In this document: positions 17,603-26,293 of the stretch, piece after piece
How the letters are laid out: each line of letters begins with the position of its first letter
How positions within the stretch are numbered: position 1 is the first letter of the stretch
Origin: Sporolactobacillus kofuensis
Lineage (GTDB): Bacteria; Bacillota; Bacilli; Bacillales; Sporolactobacillaceae
Assembly (NCBI RefSeq): GCF_024125425.1
Contig: NZ_JAMXWN010000003.1
Span: forward strand, 186,001 to 250,000
DNA length: 64,000 bases
Direction: 5' to 3'
Position numbers and translations under genes: made by a program
The notes under the pieces: generated by a model
Told to the model about the DNA's origin: nothing
Database searches by the model: none
The model's input: the letters and a program-made list of their open reading frames with translations, nothing else

Positions 17603-19042
17603 TCACCTATTTACTGTACTTGTTGACGAAATACCCTTTCGTTCCATACTCTTCCATTTGTTACTCTTAGTGAACATCTGCAAAATCCCTGTAAAGCGGA
17701 AAAACGTGATCAGAGGTCTATACCAGAATGATTCTGTAAGCGCAAGAACGAATAAAGCCACTAGATCCGTAACTTTAGGGTATTTTTTTAAACTCCACTC
17801 TTCAAGAAGCACGCCACACATGGATAAGAGAGAACCCAAGAGCAAGCTGAAGCAAAAGAGAAGTAACGCCATTTTCACTGAAATTAACGAGAATAATGCT
17901 CCGAAAATCAGAATTAGATAACCAATAAATTCAACAAATGTTCCAAGTAATTCGATCAAGAAAAAGTAGGGTAATGAAATGAGTCCGACGCTCTTATATT
18001 TCGGATTAAAAAGCATTTTCTTATGCATCCAAAGCACTTCGAACAGCCCTCTGTTCCAGCGCGCACGCTGACGCCATAGCATTCTCATGCTTGAAGGGGC
18101 TTCTGTCCAGCATACGGGATCGGGTATATATTTCACTTGCTTTTTTTGCTTTTCTTTCTTTATCAGTTCGTGAAGGTGAACAACAAGTTCCATGTCTTCT
18201 CCGACCGTTTTTGTGTTGTACCCTTTCGCTTTAATTACCCAGCTTTTATTAAAAACACCGAATGCTCCGGATACAATCATCAGGATGTTGTATTTACTTA
18301 AGCCTATTCTCCCGATCAGAAAAGCGCGCAGATACTCAATCACTTGCATAATAACAATGGGGTTTCGATCCAGACTGATTTTCATGACTTCACCCGCAGT
18401 AATTGAACAACCGTTGGCAATACGGACTGATCCTCCCACAGCGATGACCGATTCGTCTGAATCAATAATTGGTTTCATCACTTTTAAAAGCGCATTGCGT
18501 TCAAGAATAGAATCACCATCAATGGTGCAGAAATAAGGGTATTTGGACAAATTAATCCCCGCGTTCAAGGCATCCGCCTTTCCACCATGATCTTTATCAA
18601 TCATGAACACATTTGGGGAAGACTTTGACCTATAAACGGCACGAATTGGTGCGCTGTTCAGGACTTTTCTGATTACAATAGGAACCTTTTCCATCTGAAA
18701 CTGGTCAATCATTACACGTAATGTATCGTCTGTTGACGCATCGTTAATCACAATAATTTCATATTCAGGATAGATAAGGCTCAGCAAGGAATTGACACTT
18801 TCCGTTATGCCCATTGCTTCATTGTGTGCTGGGACAAGAATCGAAATCGGCTTGGTATCATAAGACCTGATCAATTCTTCATAAGGGTCGACCTCATCCA
18901 GTTCTTGAAGCTTTTTCAATTCGAAAGCTGAAACAATGAATATAATGAAATAAAAACAGACAACGCCTAACATATAAATAAGAATCAGCAGCCCTACCGT
19001 ATAGAAGAGCGTTGATATCGATTGGTTGAGTACATCCATCAT
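17603..19042 (-). CDS. Processive family 2 glycosyltransferase (membrane polysaccharide synthase)
   Basis: A 479-residue membrane enzyme with an N-terminal helix, a cytosolic GT-A domain and several C-terminal helices. It shows the family signature: PAHNE, the DGDS pair (Asp175, Asp177), GED (Asp283) and QRARW (Gln325 to Trp329), as in hyaluronan, chitin, PNAG and cellulose-type synthases. It would polymerise a sugar from a UDP-donor and export it. The start ATG 19042 overlaps the stop of the HEAT gene (ATGA). It has no PilZ domain, so control by c-di-GMP would need a partner. The polymer cannot be predicted from sequence. Confidence 0.9.
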   Translation of the reverse strand: MMDVLNQSISTLFYTVGLLILIYMLGVVCFYFIIFIVSAFELKKLQELDEVDPYEELIRSYDTKPISILVPAHNEAMGITESVNSLLSLIYPEYEIIVINDASTDDTLRVMIDQFQMEKVPIVIRKVLNSAPIRAVYRSKSSPNVFMIDKDHGGKADALNAGINLSKYPYFCTIDGDSILERNALLKVMKPIIDSDESVIAVGGSVRIANGCSITAGEVMKISLDRNPIVIMQVIEYLRAFLIGRIGLSKYNILMIVSGAFGVFNKSWVIKAKGYNTKTVGEDMELVVHLHELIKKEKQKKQVKYIPDPVCWTEAPSSMRMLWRQRARWNRGLFEVLWMHKKMLFNPKYKSVGLISLPYFFLIELLGTFVEFIGYLILIFGALFSLISVKMALLLFCFSLLLGSLLSMCGVLLEEWSLKKYPKVTDLVALFVLALTESFWYRPLITFFRFTGILQMFTKSNKWKSMERKGISSTSTVNR

Positions 19043-20088
19043 AAGTTGAGTTCCGCCCTTTGAATCCATTGATCCGCCATATCTTGGGCAAATTTATCCT
19101 TGCTTCCAAAAGCTATTTTTCTTAACACGTCCATCCCTCCCGGTGTGTGAGCGATTGCCTCGCCCGAATAATGGCGCACCCACCAGTTTCTGCTTGTCAG
19201 AAGGTTTTTAAGTGCTGGAAGGTACTCAGGTGTTTTTAACCCCTTTGCAATCTGGCAAAAAATCATCTGTTCAATCCAGTAATCCGAGTTAGCAAAAGGA
19301 AGAAGTTTCTCATTCTTACTGATATACGAAAAGTCACGTATCGTCTTAAGGGCGTGAATACGAATGTCCATGCTTTGATCGGACAAATGATTTTCAACAA
19401 AGGGAAGATAGTGTAATTCACGTTTCTCCCCAATTACAGATAGTATAGAGATCCTCAACTCTTGAGTGCATTCATCGAATTGATCAACGAGATGTTTGAA
19501 TAGTCGCCCATCCATCTTTGAAATGACTTGTTTATAAAAATAAACAGAATGATATGGTGGTTTTGTCATTAATTGACTAATGACGCGCAGATCGTTTGCC
19601 TGTGCATTGATTCTTAAAATGATATATTGTTCCTGACGAGAAATGTGCTTTCGGTAATAGACTTGCCATAGATTAATCCATGACGCTGCAGGTCCCAGAC
19701 TTTCAAGGAGATATAAGGTATTCATTCGCTCACTCCAGCTGTGTACCCCTAATCTTTTTTTGATCACTGGAACAATGTATTCTTCGAACGTCTTTGATTG
19801 AATGAAATTAAGCGAATTTAAATCGAATTGATTGTTAATTTCTTTTACTAATTCAAGGATTGAATCCCCAAATGGCCTTTTTTTAGAATACATTTCCAGA
19901 GAATGCTCTTGGTTCCAAAATAAATTCTGAAAGATCAGAGGTTGTATCTTCCTTTTTAATTGTTCAACACTGGCCTGACTGTTGTTTTCATAAATTTTAT
20001 GCACGACAAGAATAATAAATAGAACCGACAGTATAATAAACAAAGTGATCACTGACCAGACAACAATCTTAATTGAAAGAGGAAACAA
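19039..20088 (-). CDS. Membrane-anchored HEAT-repeat protein
   Basis: A 349-residue protein with one N-terminal transmembrane helix (IVVWSVITLFIILSVLFIIL) and a cytoplasmic alpha-helical region. Helical repeats are visible in the second half: RIHALKTIRDFSYI, EYLPALKNLLTSRNWWVRHYSGEAIAHT and GGMDVLRKIAFGS, which match HEAT/PBS-lyase-type repeats. Such repeats scaffold protein complexes. It starts at TTG 20088 inside the end of the response-regulator gene (20-base overlap) and ends inside the start of the synthase, so it is probably a tightly co-translated partner of that membrane enzyme. Confidence 0.75.
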   Translation of the reverse strand: MFPLSIKIVVWSVITLFIILSVLFIILVVHKIYENNSQASVEQLKRKIQPLIFQNLFWNQEHSLEMYSKKRPFGDSILELVKEINNQFDLNSLNFIQSKTFEEYIVPVIKKRLGVHSWSERMNTLYLLESLGPAASWINLWQVYYRKHISRQEQYIILRINAQANDLRVISQLMTKPPYHSVYFYKQVISKMDGRLFKHLVDQFDECTQELRISILSVIGEKRELHYLPFVENHLSDQSMDIRIHALKTIRDFSYISKNEKLLPFANSDYWIEQMIFCQIAKGLKTPEYLPALKNLLTSRNWWVRHYSGEAIAHTPGGMDVLRKIAFGSKDKFAQDMADQWIQRAELNL

Positions 20089-20884
20089 GTTCTCTCATCC
20101 TTTTCGTCATGTTCTTAATTCTTACCGCCATTTCTTGGTGTTTCAGCGGCTTCTCCATAAAGTCATTGACACCGAATTTAAACGCGCTGAGCGCATCTTC
20201 TTCTCTTTTTCTTCCCGAAAACATCATGATCGAAACTGTATCATCAGCGTAATTTTTCCTAATTTGCTTAACAATTTCAAGGCCAGTTATTCTGGGAAGT
20301 ACATTCTCCAGAAGTACAACGTGCTTTCCAGGTTCTTCAAGGCGTTTACTTTCAAAAAACGATTGCCCTTCTCGAAAAGTCTTAACATCTGAAGGACAGT
20401 CCCAATCTTGTCGTTCAATAAATTCATTAAGGAACGATCGTGCAATCGGATCGTCATCGATGACTGAGAAATGTAAGGGCTCTGTAAATGACCCGGCAGC
20501 TATCATACTGCTGACTCCATTTGCATCATAAAAAATTTCAGGTTCATACTCATTGAGCAAGTTAATCAACTTTTTTTCGAAATCCTCTGTCCTGTCATCA
20601 AAAACAGTAATTTTTACACCGGGTTGATCTGAGCGGAAGCAATCGGTATCCTTTACATTTTTTTGCGTCACGTTTGGAAAAATAAATAGAGTCACCGATT
20701 CCGTTATGGACAAACAAAAAAACGCATTCATCTCAGTAAAAAGTAATTTTCCCGCATGAGATTCACGATCTTCATGATGCGTAATCACCACATGATAAGG
20801 TAAATGCGCGTGACTCAAAAACGCTCTGTTCATCTTGAATAGGTATAATAGCTCAGAAATCAGCCCCGAACGATTCCCGTTCAT
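20069..20884 (-). CDS. Response-regulator-like protein with degenerate receiver (Asp to Glu)
   Basis: 271 residues in two parts. Residues 1-130 form an alpha/beta domain I do not recognise. Residues ~138-265 are a receiver domain with the acidic triplet Asp143-145, the Ser of MMFSG and the conserved Lys245 (FMEKP). The phospho-acceptor position in LLENVLP is Glu193 instead of Asp, which should prevent normal phosphorylation and may mimic the active state. There is no DNA-binding or enzymatic output domain. ATG 20884 has AGGTG upstream; the GTG at 20896 overlaps that site. It is the first gene of the four-gene polysaccharide operon and probably regulates the synthase by protein contact. Confidence 0.8.
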   Translation of the reverse strand: MNGNRSGLISELLYLFKMNRAFLSHAHLPYHVVITHHEDRESHAGKLLFTEMNAFFCLSITESVTLFIFPNVTQKNVKDTDCFRSDQPGVKITVFDDRTEDFEKKLINLLNEYEPEIFYDANGVSSMIAAGSFTEPLHFSVIDDDPIARSFLNEFIERQDWDCPSDVKTFREGQSFFESKRLEEPGKHVVLLENVLPRITGLEIVKQIRKNYADDTVSIMMFSGRKREEDALSAFKFGVNDFMEKPLKHQEMAVRIKNMTKRMRELVSSFN

Positions 20885-21103
20885 TTGTAAACACACCTCT
20901 CTATCTCTCTAAACTCTATTTTTTAAGTAAACTGCAGATTTGTTAATTTTCTTACATCATTCAGTTTCTAAATATTACTACAGAGATATGAACAAATTCT
21001 GAACATTTTGTTACAGACTATGATTCAGGACAAGAAACGACCCGGCAATGAGCACATGATCCAGTGTTTAAACGCTTTTGACCTTGGTAATTGGTAATTA
21101 GGC

Positions 21104-21137
21104 AAATAAAAACCGGATCCACGTTTACGAGATCCGG
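21104..21137 (-). terminator. Orphan minus-strand terminator in the gap 20885-21254
   Basis: Stem CCGGATC / GATCCGG (21114-21138) is followed on the minus strand by TTTTTATTTG. No minus-strand gene ends here: the next minus start is 230 bases further on, at the polysaccharide operon. It could be a leader attenuator for that operon or the end of a small RNA. The rest of the 370-base gap shows nothing I can name. Confidence 0.5.
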
Positions 21138-21254
21138 ACAAGTCTTCTCTTATCCTTTTGTGCTCTCACTTTTTTCCGTTTGCTGGATATCTTTAAAAGC
21201 GTAGACGTTGTATCATAGATAAGAGACGTAACGACGTTTAGGATGACGATCATA

Positions 21255-21875
21255 ATGAAGCAAATAAGGATGGAGAAAAAGTTGACTCGGGCAGAAGAGT
21301 ATAAACGCACACAGCAAAAAATCATTCAGACCGCCAACAGGCTATTTATGAAAAAGGGCTATAATGCTGTGTCCACGCGTAAAATTGCAAAAGAATGTGG
21401 CTTAACACAACCTGCGTTATACCATCACTTTCACGACAAAGAAAGTATTTACTTAGCCGTGATTCATCAGATTACTGCTGATATTAAACAAGAGTTCTCA
21501 AGACTAAACGACCACAATCTTCGAGAATCACCACGAGTGATATTAACTAAAATGTTGCTGATCTTAATTGAAAAACATCCGACAAATGTAATGATGATGA
21601 TTGAGGATATTTTTACTGAATTCGACCAAAAAAATCAATACATCCTCTATGAACTTTGGCAGCAAACCTATTTAATGCCCTTTAAAGAATTATTTGCAGA
21701 GTGGGCCAAGCATGGCCTAATCAGAGAACAATTAGACATTGATGCAGCTGCACGCTTTTGCCTTTCATCTATTGTTCCACTTACATCCAAACACTCAGTA
21801 AGTGCACAGGAACCCTCTCTCTCCAACAAGTTGAACACAACGATTGATTTTTTACTTCATGGCCTGCTAAAATAA
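21255..21875 (+). CDS. TetR-family regulator of the adjacent ABC transporter
   Basis: About 206 residues. The helix-turn-helix is textbook TetR: IIQTANRLFMKKGYNAVST...AKECGLTQPALYHHFHDKES. The remaining helical domain is the ligand/dimer part and carries no special motif. The start is uncertain among ATG 21243, 21255 and 21270; 21255 has AGGA 11 bases upstream. It is followed after ~100 bases by an ABC permease and ATPase, with a perfect inverted repeat in the intervening promoter. It likely represses that transporter. Confidence 0.88.
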   Translation: MKQIRMEKKLTRAEEYKRTQQKIIQTANRLFMKKGYNAVSTRKIAKECGLTQPALYHHFHDKESIYLAVIHQITADIKQEFSRLNDHNLRESPRVILTKMLLILIEKHPTNVMMMIEDIFTEFDQKNQYILYELWQQTYLMPFKELFAEWAKHGLIREQLDIDAAARFCLSSIVPLTSKHSVSAQEPSLSNKLNTTIDFLLHGLLK

Positions 21876-21906
21876 AGATGTATTTTGAATTGTCAAAGTA
21901 CTTTTT

Positions 21907-21939
21907 TTGACTCCTTTCACTTATCACCTGATAAGTGAA
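21907..21939 (+). promoter_or_regulatory. Promoter with TetR-type operator for the ABC transporter
   Basis: -35 TTGACT (21907-21912), 17-base spacer, -10 GATAAG (21930-21935). A 10-bp perfect inverted repeat TTCACTTATC-ACCT-GATAAGTGAA (21916-21939) fills the spacer and -10, ideal for steric repression by the TetR protein encoded immediately upstream. Confidence 0.8.
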
Positions 21940-21971
21940 TCCAAATGTGTTTCAAGCGAGGAGGGATTGGT

Positions 21972-23045
21972 GTGTTTTTAGCCTGGAATGAACTAAAAAG
22001 CGCCAAATTACGTTTTTTACTCATTATTGGCGTCCTAACTTTAATGTCTTATCTTGTCTTTCTTTTATCCGGGCTAGCCAACGGATTAGCTGAATTAAAC
22101 CGAGAAGCGGTTGATCAATGGGGCGCAGATGCAATTGTTTTATCCGATGAATCCAACATTAATTTGCCACAATCCAGTATGACCATCCAATCTGCCCAAA
22201 ATATCTCAGCAAAAGATAAGGCTCAAATTGCTCAGATTCTTCTCGTCGCAAGAAAAAGTGGTACTAAAATTAAGGAAAGCGTGGCCGTTACAGGCATTCA
22301 AAAGGACCAATTTCTGATGCCCAAAATATCTGAAGGCCGCGCCTTTACTACAGACAATGAAGTGGTTGCGGATGATTCATTGAAAGCAGACGGATTAAAA
22401 ATAGGGGATCACTTAAACATCTCATCCTCGGATCAGAAACTGATTATTGTTGGCTTTACTAAAAACGCTAAGTTTAATGCAGCACCCGTACTTTATACAA
22501 CACAATCAACCGTTCAAAAAATAAAATACGGTAAGGCAAATGCCAGTGGAAAAGGCTTGATTAACGGTGTTGTCCTTCGCGATCCTCACTTTGCTCACTT
22601 AAAAGTCGATCCTAAACTTAAACTGACACCGATCGAAACGTTTATTGAGAATATGCCCGGATACACGCCTCAAAAAATAAGCTTAGATTTCATGATTTAC
22701 TTTTTATTTGTCATTGTTTCCGTGACGATCGGTATCTTTCTCTATGTACTCACCATTCAGAAAGTAAGTATATTTGGCGTGATGAAAGCTCAGGGCATTT
22801 CTTCAGGATTTCTCATCCGGTCAGTTATTGCGCAAACATTCCTGCTCGCACTATTCGGTGTTTTTATCGGATTGGTATTGACGACAATCACAGGCGTATG
22901 CTTACCCGCAGCTGTCCCCATCCAACTAAATATACCAGCGCTCTTCGTCTACGGCATAATCTTTATCCTTGTCGCAACGCTTGGTAGTTTGTTCTCTGTT
23001 CAAACGATTGTGAAAATCGATCCTGTTAAAGCGATAGGGGGCTAA
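21972..23045 (+). CDS. ABC transporter permease (FtsX/MacB-like)
   Basis: A 357-residue permease of the FtsX/MacB-DevC type. It has one N-terminal helix (LRFLLIIGVLTLMSYLVFLL), a ~200-residue extracytoplasmic MacB-PCD-like domain, and three C-terminal helices (residues ~235-350) ending DPVKAIGG. The start is GTG 21972, six bases after GGAGGG. Such permeases act as mechanotransmitters or lipid/peptide exporters with a cognate ATPase, which follows four bases later. TetR control and gene order suggest a drug, peptide or lipid efflux role. Confidence 0.88.
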   Translation: MFLAWNELKSAKLRFLLIIGVLTLMSYLVFLLSGLANGLAELNREAVDQWGADAIVLSDESNINLPQSSMTIQSAQNISAKDKAQIAQILLVARKSGTKIKESVAVTGIQKDQFLMPKISEGRAFTTDNEVVADDSLKADGLKIGDHLNISSSDQKLIIVGFTKNAKFNAAPVLYTTQSTVQKIKYGKANASGKGLINGVVLRDPHFAHLKVDPKLKLTPIETFIENMPGYTPQKISLDFMIYFLFVIVSVTIGIFLYVLTIQKVSIFGVMKAQGISSGFLIRSVIAQTFLLALFGVFIGLVLTTITGVCLPAAVPIQLNIPALFVYGIIFILVATLGSLFSVQTIVKIDPVKAIGG

Positions 23046-23049
23046 TAAG

Positions 23050-23760
23050 ATGAGCATCTTACAGATTCAGAATGCCTCAAAGATTTACGGCAGCGGACAT
23101 ACTGAAGTGAACGCATTGAAACCCACCCATTTTAGCGCTGAAAAAGGTGAATTGATTGCAGTCATTGGGCCTTCAGGATCCGGGAAGAGTACGTTTCTGA
23201 CAATCGCAGGTGGACTACAAAGACCAACTGAAGGTTCCGTGTTGATTAATGGTCAGGATGTAACAAAACTAAGCGAGAAAAAAAGATCAAGGATCCGTCT
23301 CAGCGAAGTTGGGTTTATTCTACAAGCTTCTAATCTCATCCCTTATTTAACGGTTGAGAATCAGTTTCGTCTGCTTGATAAAGTTAAAAAGGGAACGATG
23401 AACCCAAATGAGAAAGAGAAACTACTCAAACAGTTGGGCATTGACGATTTAGTAAAGAAGTATCCTGCTGATCTTTCAGGAGGAGAAAAGCAAAGAGTAG
23501 CAATTGCTAAAGCACTCTACACCAAGCCCAGCCTTCTGTTAGCCGATGAACCTACAGCTTCTCTTGATTCAGATCGAGCCTTTGAAGTCATGTCTATTCT
23601 GTCGCTAGAGGTCAAAGAAAAAAACAAGGCGGCGATTATGGTGACCCATGATCACCGTTTAACAAAGTATTGTGATAAAGTATTCACCATCGTTGATGGC
23701 CAGTTAAGTCAGATTGCTCATGGAGACCGGGCAGATGCACAGTTAAACGCTTCGGATTAA
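23050..23760 (+). CDS. ABC transporter ATP-binding protein (LolD/MacB-like)
   Basis: A 236-residue cytoplasmic ATPase with Walker A GPSGSGKST, Q-loop GFILQASN, signature LSGGEKQRVAIAKAL, Walker B LLLADEPTASLD and switch His in MVTHDHR. It belongs to the MacB/LolD subgroup that partners FtsX-type permeases such as the gene just upstream. A terminator follows, so the TetR regulator, permease and ATPase form a complete unit. Confidence 0.95.
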   Translation: MSILQIQNASKIYGSGHTEVNALKPTHFSAEKGELIAVIGPSGSGKSTFLTIAGGLQRPTEGSVLINGQDVTKLSEKKRSRIRLSEVGFILQASNLIPYLTVENQFRLLDKVKKGTMNPNEKEKLLKQLGIDDLVKKYPADLSGGEKQRVAIAKALYTKPSLLLADEPTASLDSDRAFEVMSILSLEVKEKNKAAIMVTHDHRLTKYCDKVFTIVDGQLSQIAHGDRADAQLNASD

Positions 23761-23798
23761 GGTCCACCTACTTTTCGTCACATCTTATAAATAAGAAT

Positions 23799-23840
23799 AA
23801 GGCAAAAGTTCCCATCAAGAGAGCTTTTGCCTTTTCTTTA
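23799..23840 (+). terminator. Terminator after the ABC transporter
   Basis: Stem AAGGCAAAAG (23799-23808) / CTTTTGCCTT (23824-23833) with trailing T-rich sequence. It lies 40 bases after the ATPase stop. Confidence 0.85.
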
Positions 23841-23979
23841 GAAATGTGTTTTTCAATGTATTTAAGGAAACGGGACGTCCGTTCGCCTTTAGGGCCGCCA
23901 AAGCAGCACCCTTATTTGGGTTTAATGCTATTAAGCGGCAAGCAGGTATGAAGCCCACAGAAAATGACGAAGCGTCCGA

Positions 23980-26166
23980 TTAACTAATCATTTTTCTCTT
24001 TTGTTCCTCTTCTAAAATTGATTTCCCCTCAATATCTAGATCGGGCAAAATTTTATCCAGCCATTTAGGCAAGTACCAAGCAGATTTTCCCATCAACGTG
24101 ATAACCGCAGGGACAATGGTCATGCGAACGATGAAGGCATCAAACAAAACCCCTACAGTTAGAGACAGACCCATGGACTTGATGATCGGTTCCGGAGTCA
24201 TCATAAATCCTGCGAATACTGCCACCATGATGAGGCCAGCTGCCGTGACCACACTACCACTTTCTCTCATGCCGATCAGAACCGATTTTTTTGCATCTCC
24301 CGAATGGATGAATTCTTCGCGCATTCGACTGACGAGAAAAACTTCATAATCCATGGCTAGTCCAAACAGTATACCAACCACGATAACGGGTAAAAAGCTT
24401 AGGATCGGCGTGCTCGTCGGAAATCCGAACAAGTTGATCAGATGACCATCCTGAATCGCAAAAACCAAAAATCCTAATGTTGCAGCGAGAGAGAGAATAA
24501 ATCCAAGTACCGCTTTTAAAGGGATAAGAATCGACCGAAAGACAACGACGAGCAAGATAAACGCAAAACCTACAATTAAGAGACAAAACCCTGGTAATGC
24601 ATCGCTTAATTTTTGTGAAATATCAATATTAACCGCAGTTGCACCCGTTACATACAATTTCACATGCTGACTTTTTTGTAGGCTCAGTGATTTTTTCCTA
24701 ATCGCATGAACAAGATCGCTTGTTTTCGTATCGTTTGGCCCTGTTTTTGGTGTTAGTGAAATCATGTATACACCATGTAATGAGCTTGGGATCGCCGGAG
24801 TCACACTTTTGACATTAGCCAAGGAACTAATCGCTTTAACTGTACGATTAATCGCTTCTTGTGCATGCTTTGTCTTAGTGTTTGTTTGCGCTAAAATGAC
24901 GAGCGGTGCATGAACACCTTCACCATATGCTTCTGTTTGCAAATCGTAAGCTCTTCGATCCATTGTTGTTTTTGACTTCATCCCATTATCAGGAAGCCCA
25001 AGATTCATGTGGAAAAAAGGGATACTAATACTGATCAGTATGGCGACGAATAGAATGGTGACCAAGAGTGGACGCGTCGTGACAAACTTACCCCACCTAT
25101 TTGAACCCACCTTTTTATTTCCCCGGCTTATTTTTTTCAAAAATTTATTTTGCCGTGATGGACCAATTTTTCCTCCAATTAGTCCTAATAATGCAGGAAC
25201 AACAAGGATGGCGACCAATATAGCAATGAACACACTGAATGCCGCCGACACACCCATTACGGTTAAAAAGGGAATCTTGGCAACGGACAAGCCTAATAGT
25301 GCAACAACTACCGTCATCCCTGCAAAGACAACCGCATTACCCGCTGTTCCAATGGCGATCCCTATAGATTCCTTAATGGAGTACCCATTGCCTAATTCTT
25401 TTCTAAAACGGGTGATAATGAACAAAGCATAATCAATCGCGACCGCTAATCCTAACATCGCCGATAGCGAAAGTGCGTAGGAGGCGATATCCATGTAATT
25501 GGTGGCAAAGATAATGCCCATCAATCCAATACCAAGTCCGATTAAAGCGGTAAGAATCGGCATACCTGCTGCTAAAAAGGATGTAAAGGTTACTGCGAGA
25601 ACCAAGAAAGCAACCAAGACACCAATTCCTTCTGTTACTCCGCCAACTTCAATACTTGAAAATGAAACATCACCGGCTAATTCGGTTTGCATACCTGCTT
25701 TTCTTGCTTTTTTTACGACTTTTAAAATTTTCTCTTTGGATGCTTCGCTAACTTTTGTTGCTGTAGATTTGTACGTAACAAGCGCATAACCAATTCTTTT
25801 ATTTTTACTGTAGTTTTGAAGGACTTCAGGAGCAGCAACCGAAGATACAGCCTTATCCTTTTTAATAGCATTTATTGTTTCTGATATAATTTTTTGCTCT
25901 TTTTTAGACTCCAGTGTCTTATCCTTTGGTGCCTTAAATAGTACTTGTACTTGCGCTTTTGCATTTTTTGTTGAAGGAAATGCCTTTGTCAAAAGCTTCG
26001 ATGCTTTTTGGGATTCCGTACCGGGTATGGTCATCTTATCACTAAAGGACGGTCCCATACTTAAAGCAAGAACAACAAGAGCGATTAATACCCCACATGC
26101 ACCCAAGAGCACTTTCTTTTTATTATCTGCTGCCCATTTTCCTAGACTATATAAATATTTTGCCAT
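23980..26166 (-). CDS. MMPL/RND-family transporter
   Basis: A 728-residue membrane protein of the MMPL (YdgH-like) family. One N-terminal helix is followed by an extracytoplasmic domain (residues ~40-180), a block of five to six helices containing AVAIDYALFIITRFRKEL, a second extracytoplasmic domain, and a second helix block with FGLAMDYEVFLVSRMREEF. The two Asp-Tyr motifs are the proton-relay hallmarks. Such proteins export lipids, surfactants or drugs. ATG 26166 is better spaced from GAGGAG than ATG 26169. It lies downstream of a two-component system on the same strand but behind a terminator, so it may be a target of it. Confidence 0.92.
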   Translation of the reverse strand: MAKYLYSLGKWAADNKKKVLLGACGVLIALVVLALSMGPSFSDKMTIPGTESQKASKLLTKAFPSTKNAKAQVQVLFKAPKDKTLESKKEQKIISETINAIKKDKAVSSVAAPEVLQNYSKNKRIGYALVTYKSTATKVSEASKEKILKVVKKARKAGMQTELAGDVSFSSIEVGGVTEGIGVLVAFLVLAVTFTSFLAAGMPILTALIGLGIGLMGIIFATNYMDIASYALSLSAMLGLAVAIDYALFIITRFRKELGNGYSIKESIGIAIGTAGNAVVFAGMTVVVALLGLSVAKIPFLTVMGVSAAFSVFIAILVAILVVPALLGLIGGKIGPSRQNKFLKKISRGNKKVGSNRWGKFVTTRPLLVTILFVAILISISIPFFHMNLGLPDNGMKSKTTMDRRAYDLQTEAYGEGVHAPLVILAQTNTKTKHAQEAINRTVKAISSLANVKSVTPAIPSSLHGVYMISLTPKTGPNDTKTSDLVHAIRKKSLSLQKSQHVKLYVTGATAVNIDISQKLSDALPGFCLLIVGFAFILLVVVFRSILIPLKAVLGFILSLAATLGFLVFAIQDGHLINLFGFPTSTPILSFLPVIVVGILFGLAMDYEVFLVSRMREEFIHSGDAKKSVLIGMRESGSVVTAAGLIMVAVFAGFMMTPEPIIKSMGLSLTVGVLFDAFIVRMTIVPAVITLMGKSAWYLPKWLDKILPDLDIEGKSILEEEQKRKMIS

Positions 26167-26231
26167 CATAATCTCCTCTCTAAGTTCATCTTTCTACACA
26201 ATTGTTCGTTTTTATTTTATAAGATCTAAGT

Positions 26232-26272
26232 AAAAAAAAAATCGTACATTGGGGCAACTTCCTAATGTACGA
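26232..26272 (-). terminator. Terminator after the two-component system
   Basis: Stem CGTACATT/AATGTACG (26243-26271) is followed on the minus strand by ten T residues (26241-26232). It separates the response-regulator gene from the MMPL gene. Confidence 0.88.
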
Positions 26273-26293
26273 AAGGGCATAGTCTGTCTTTTC

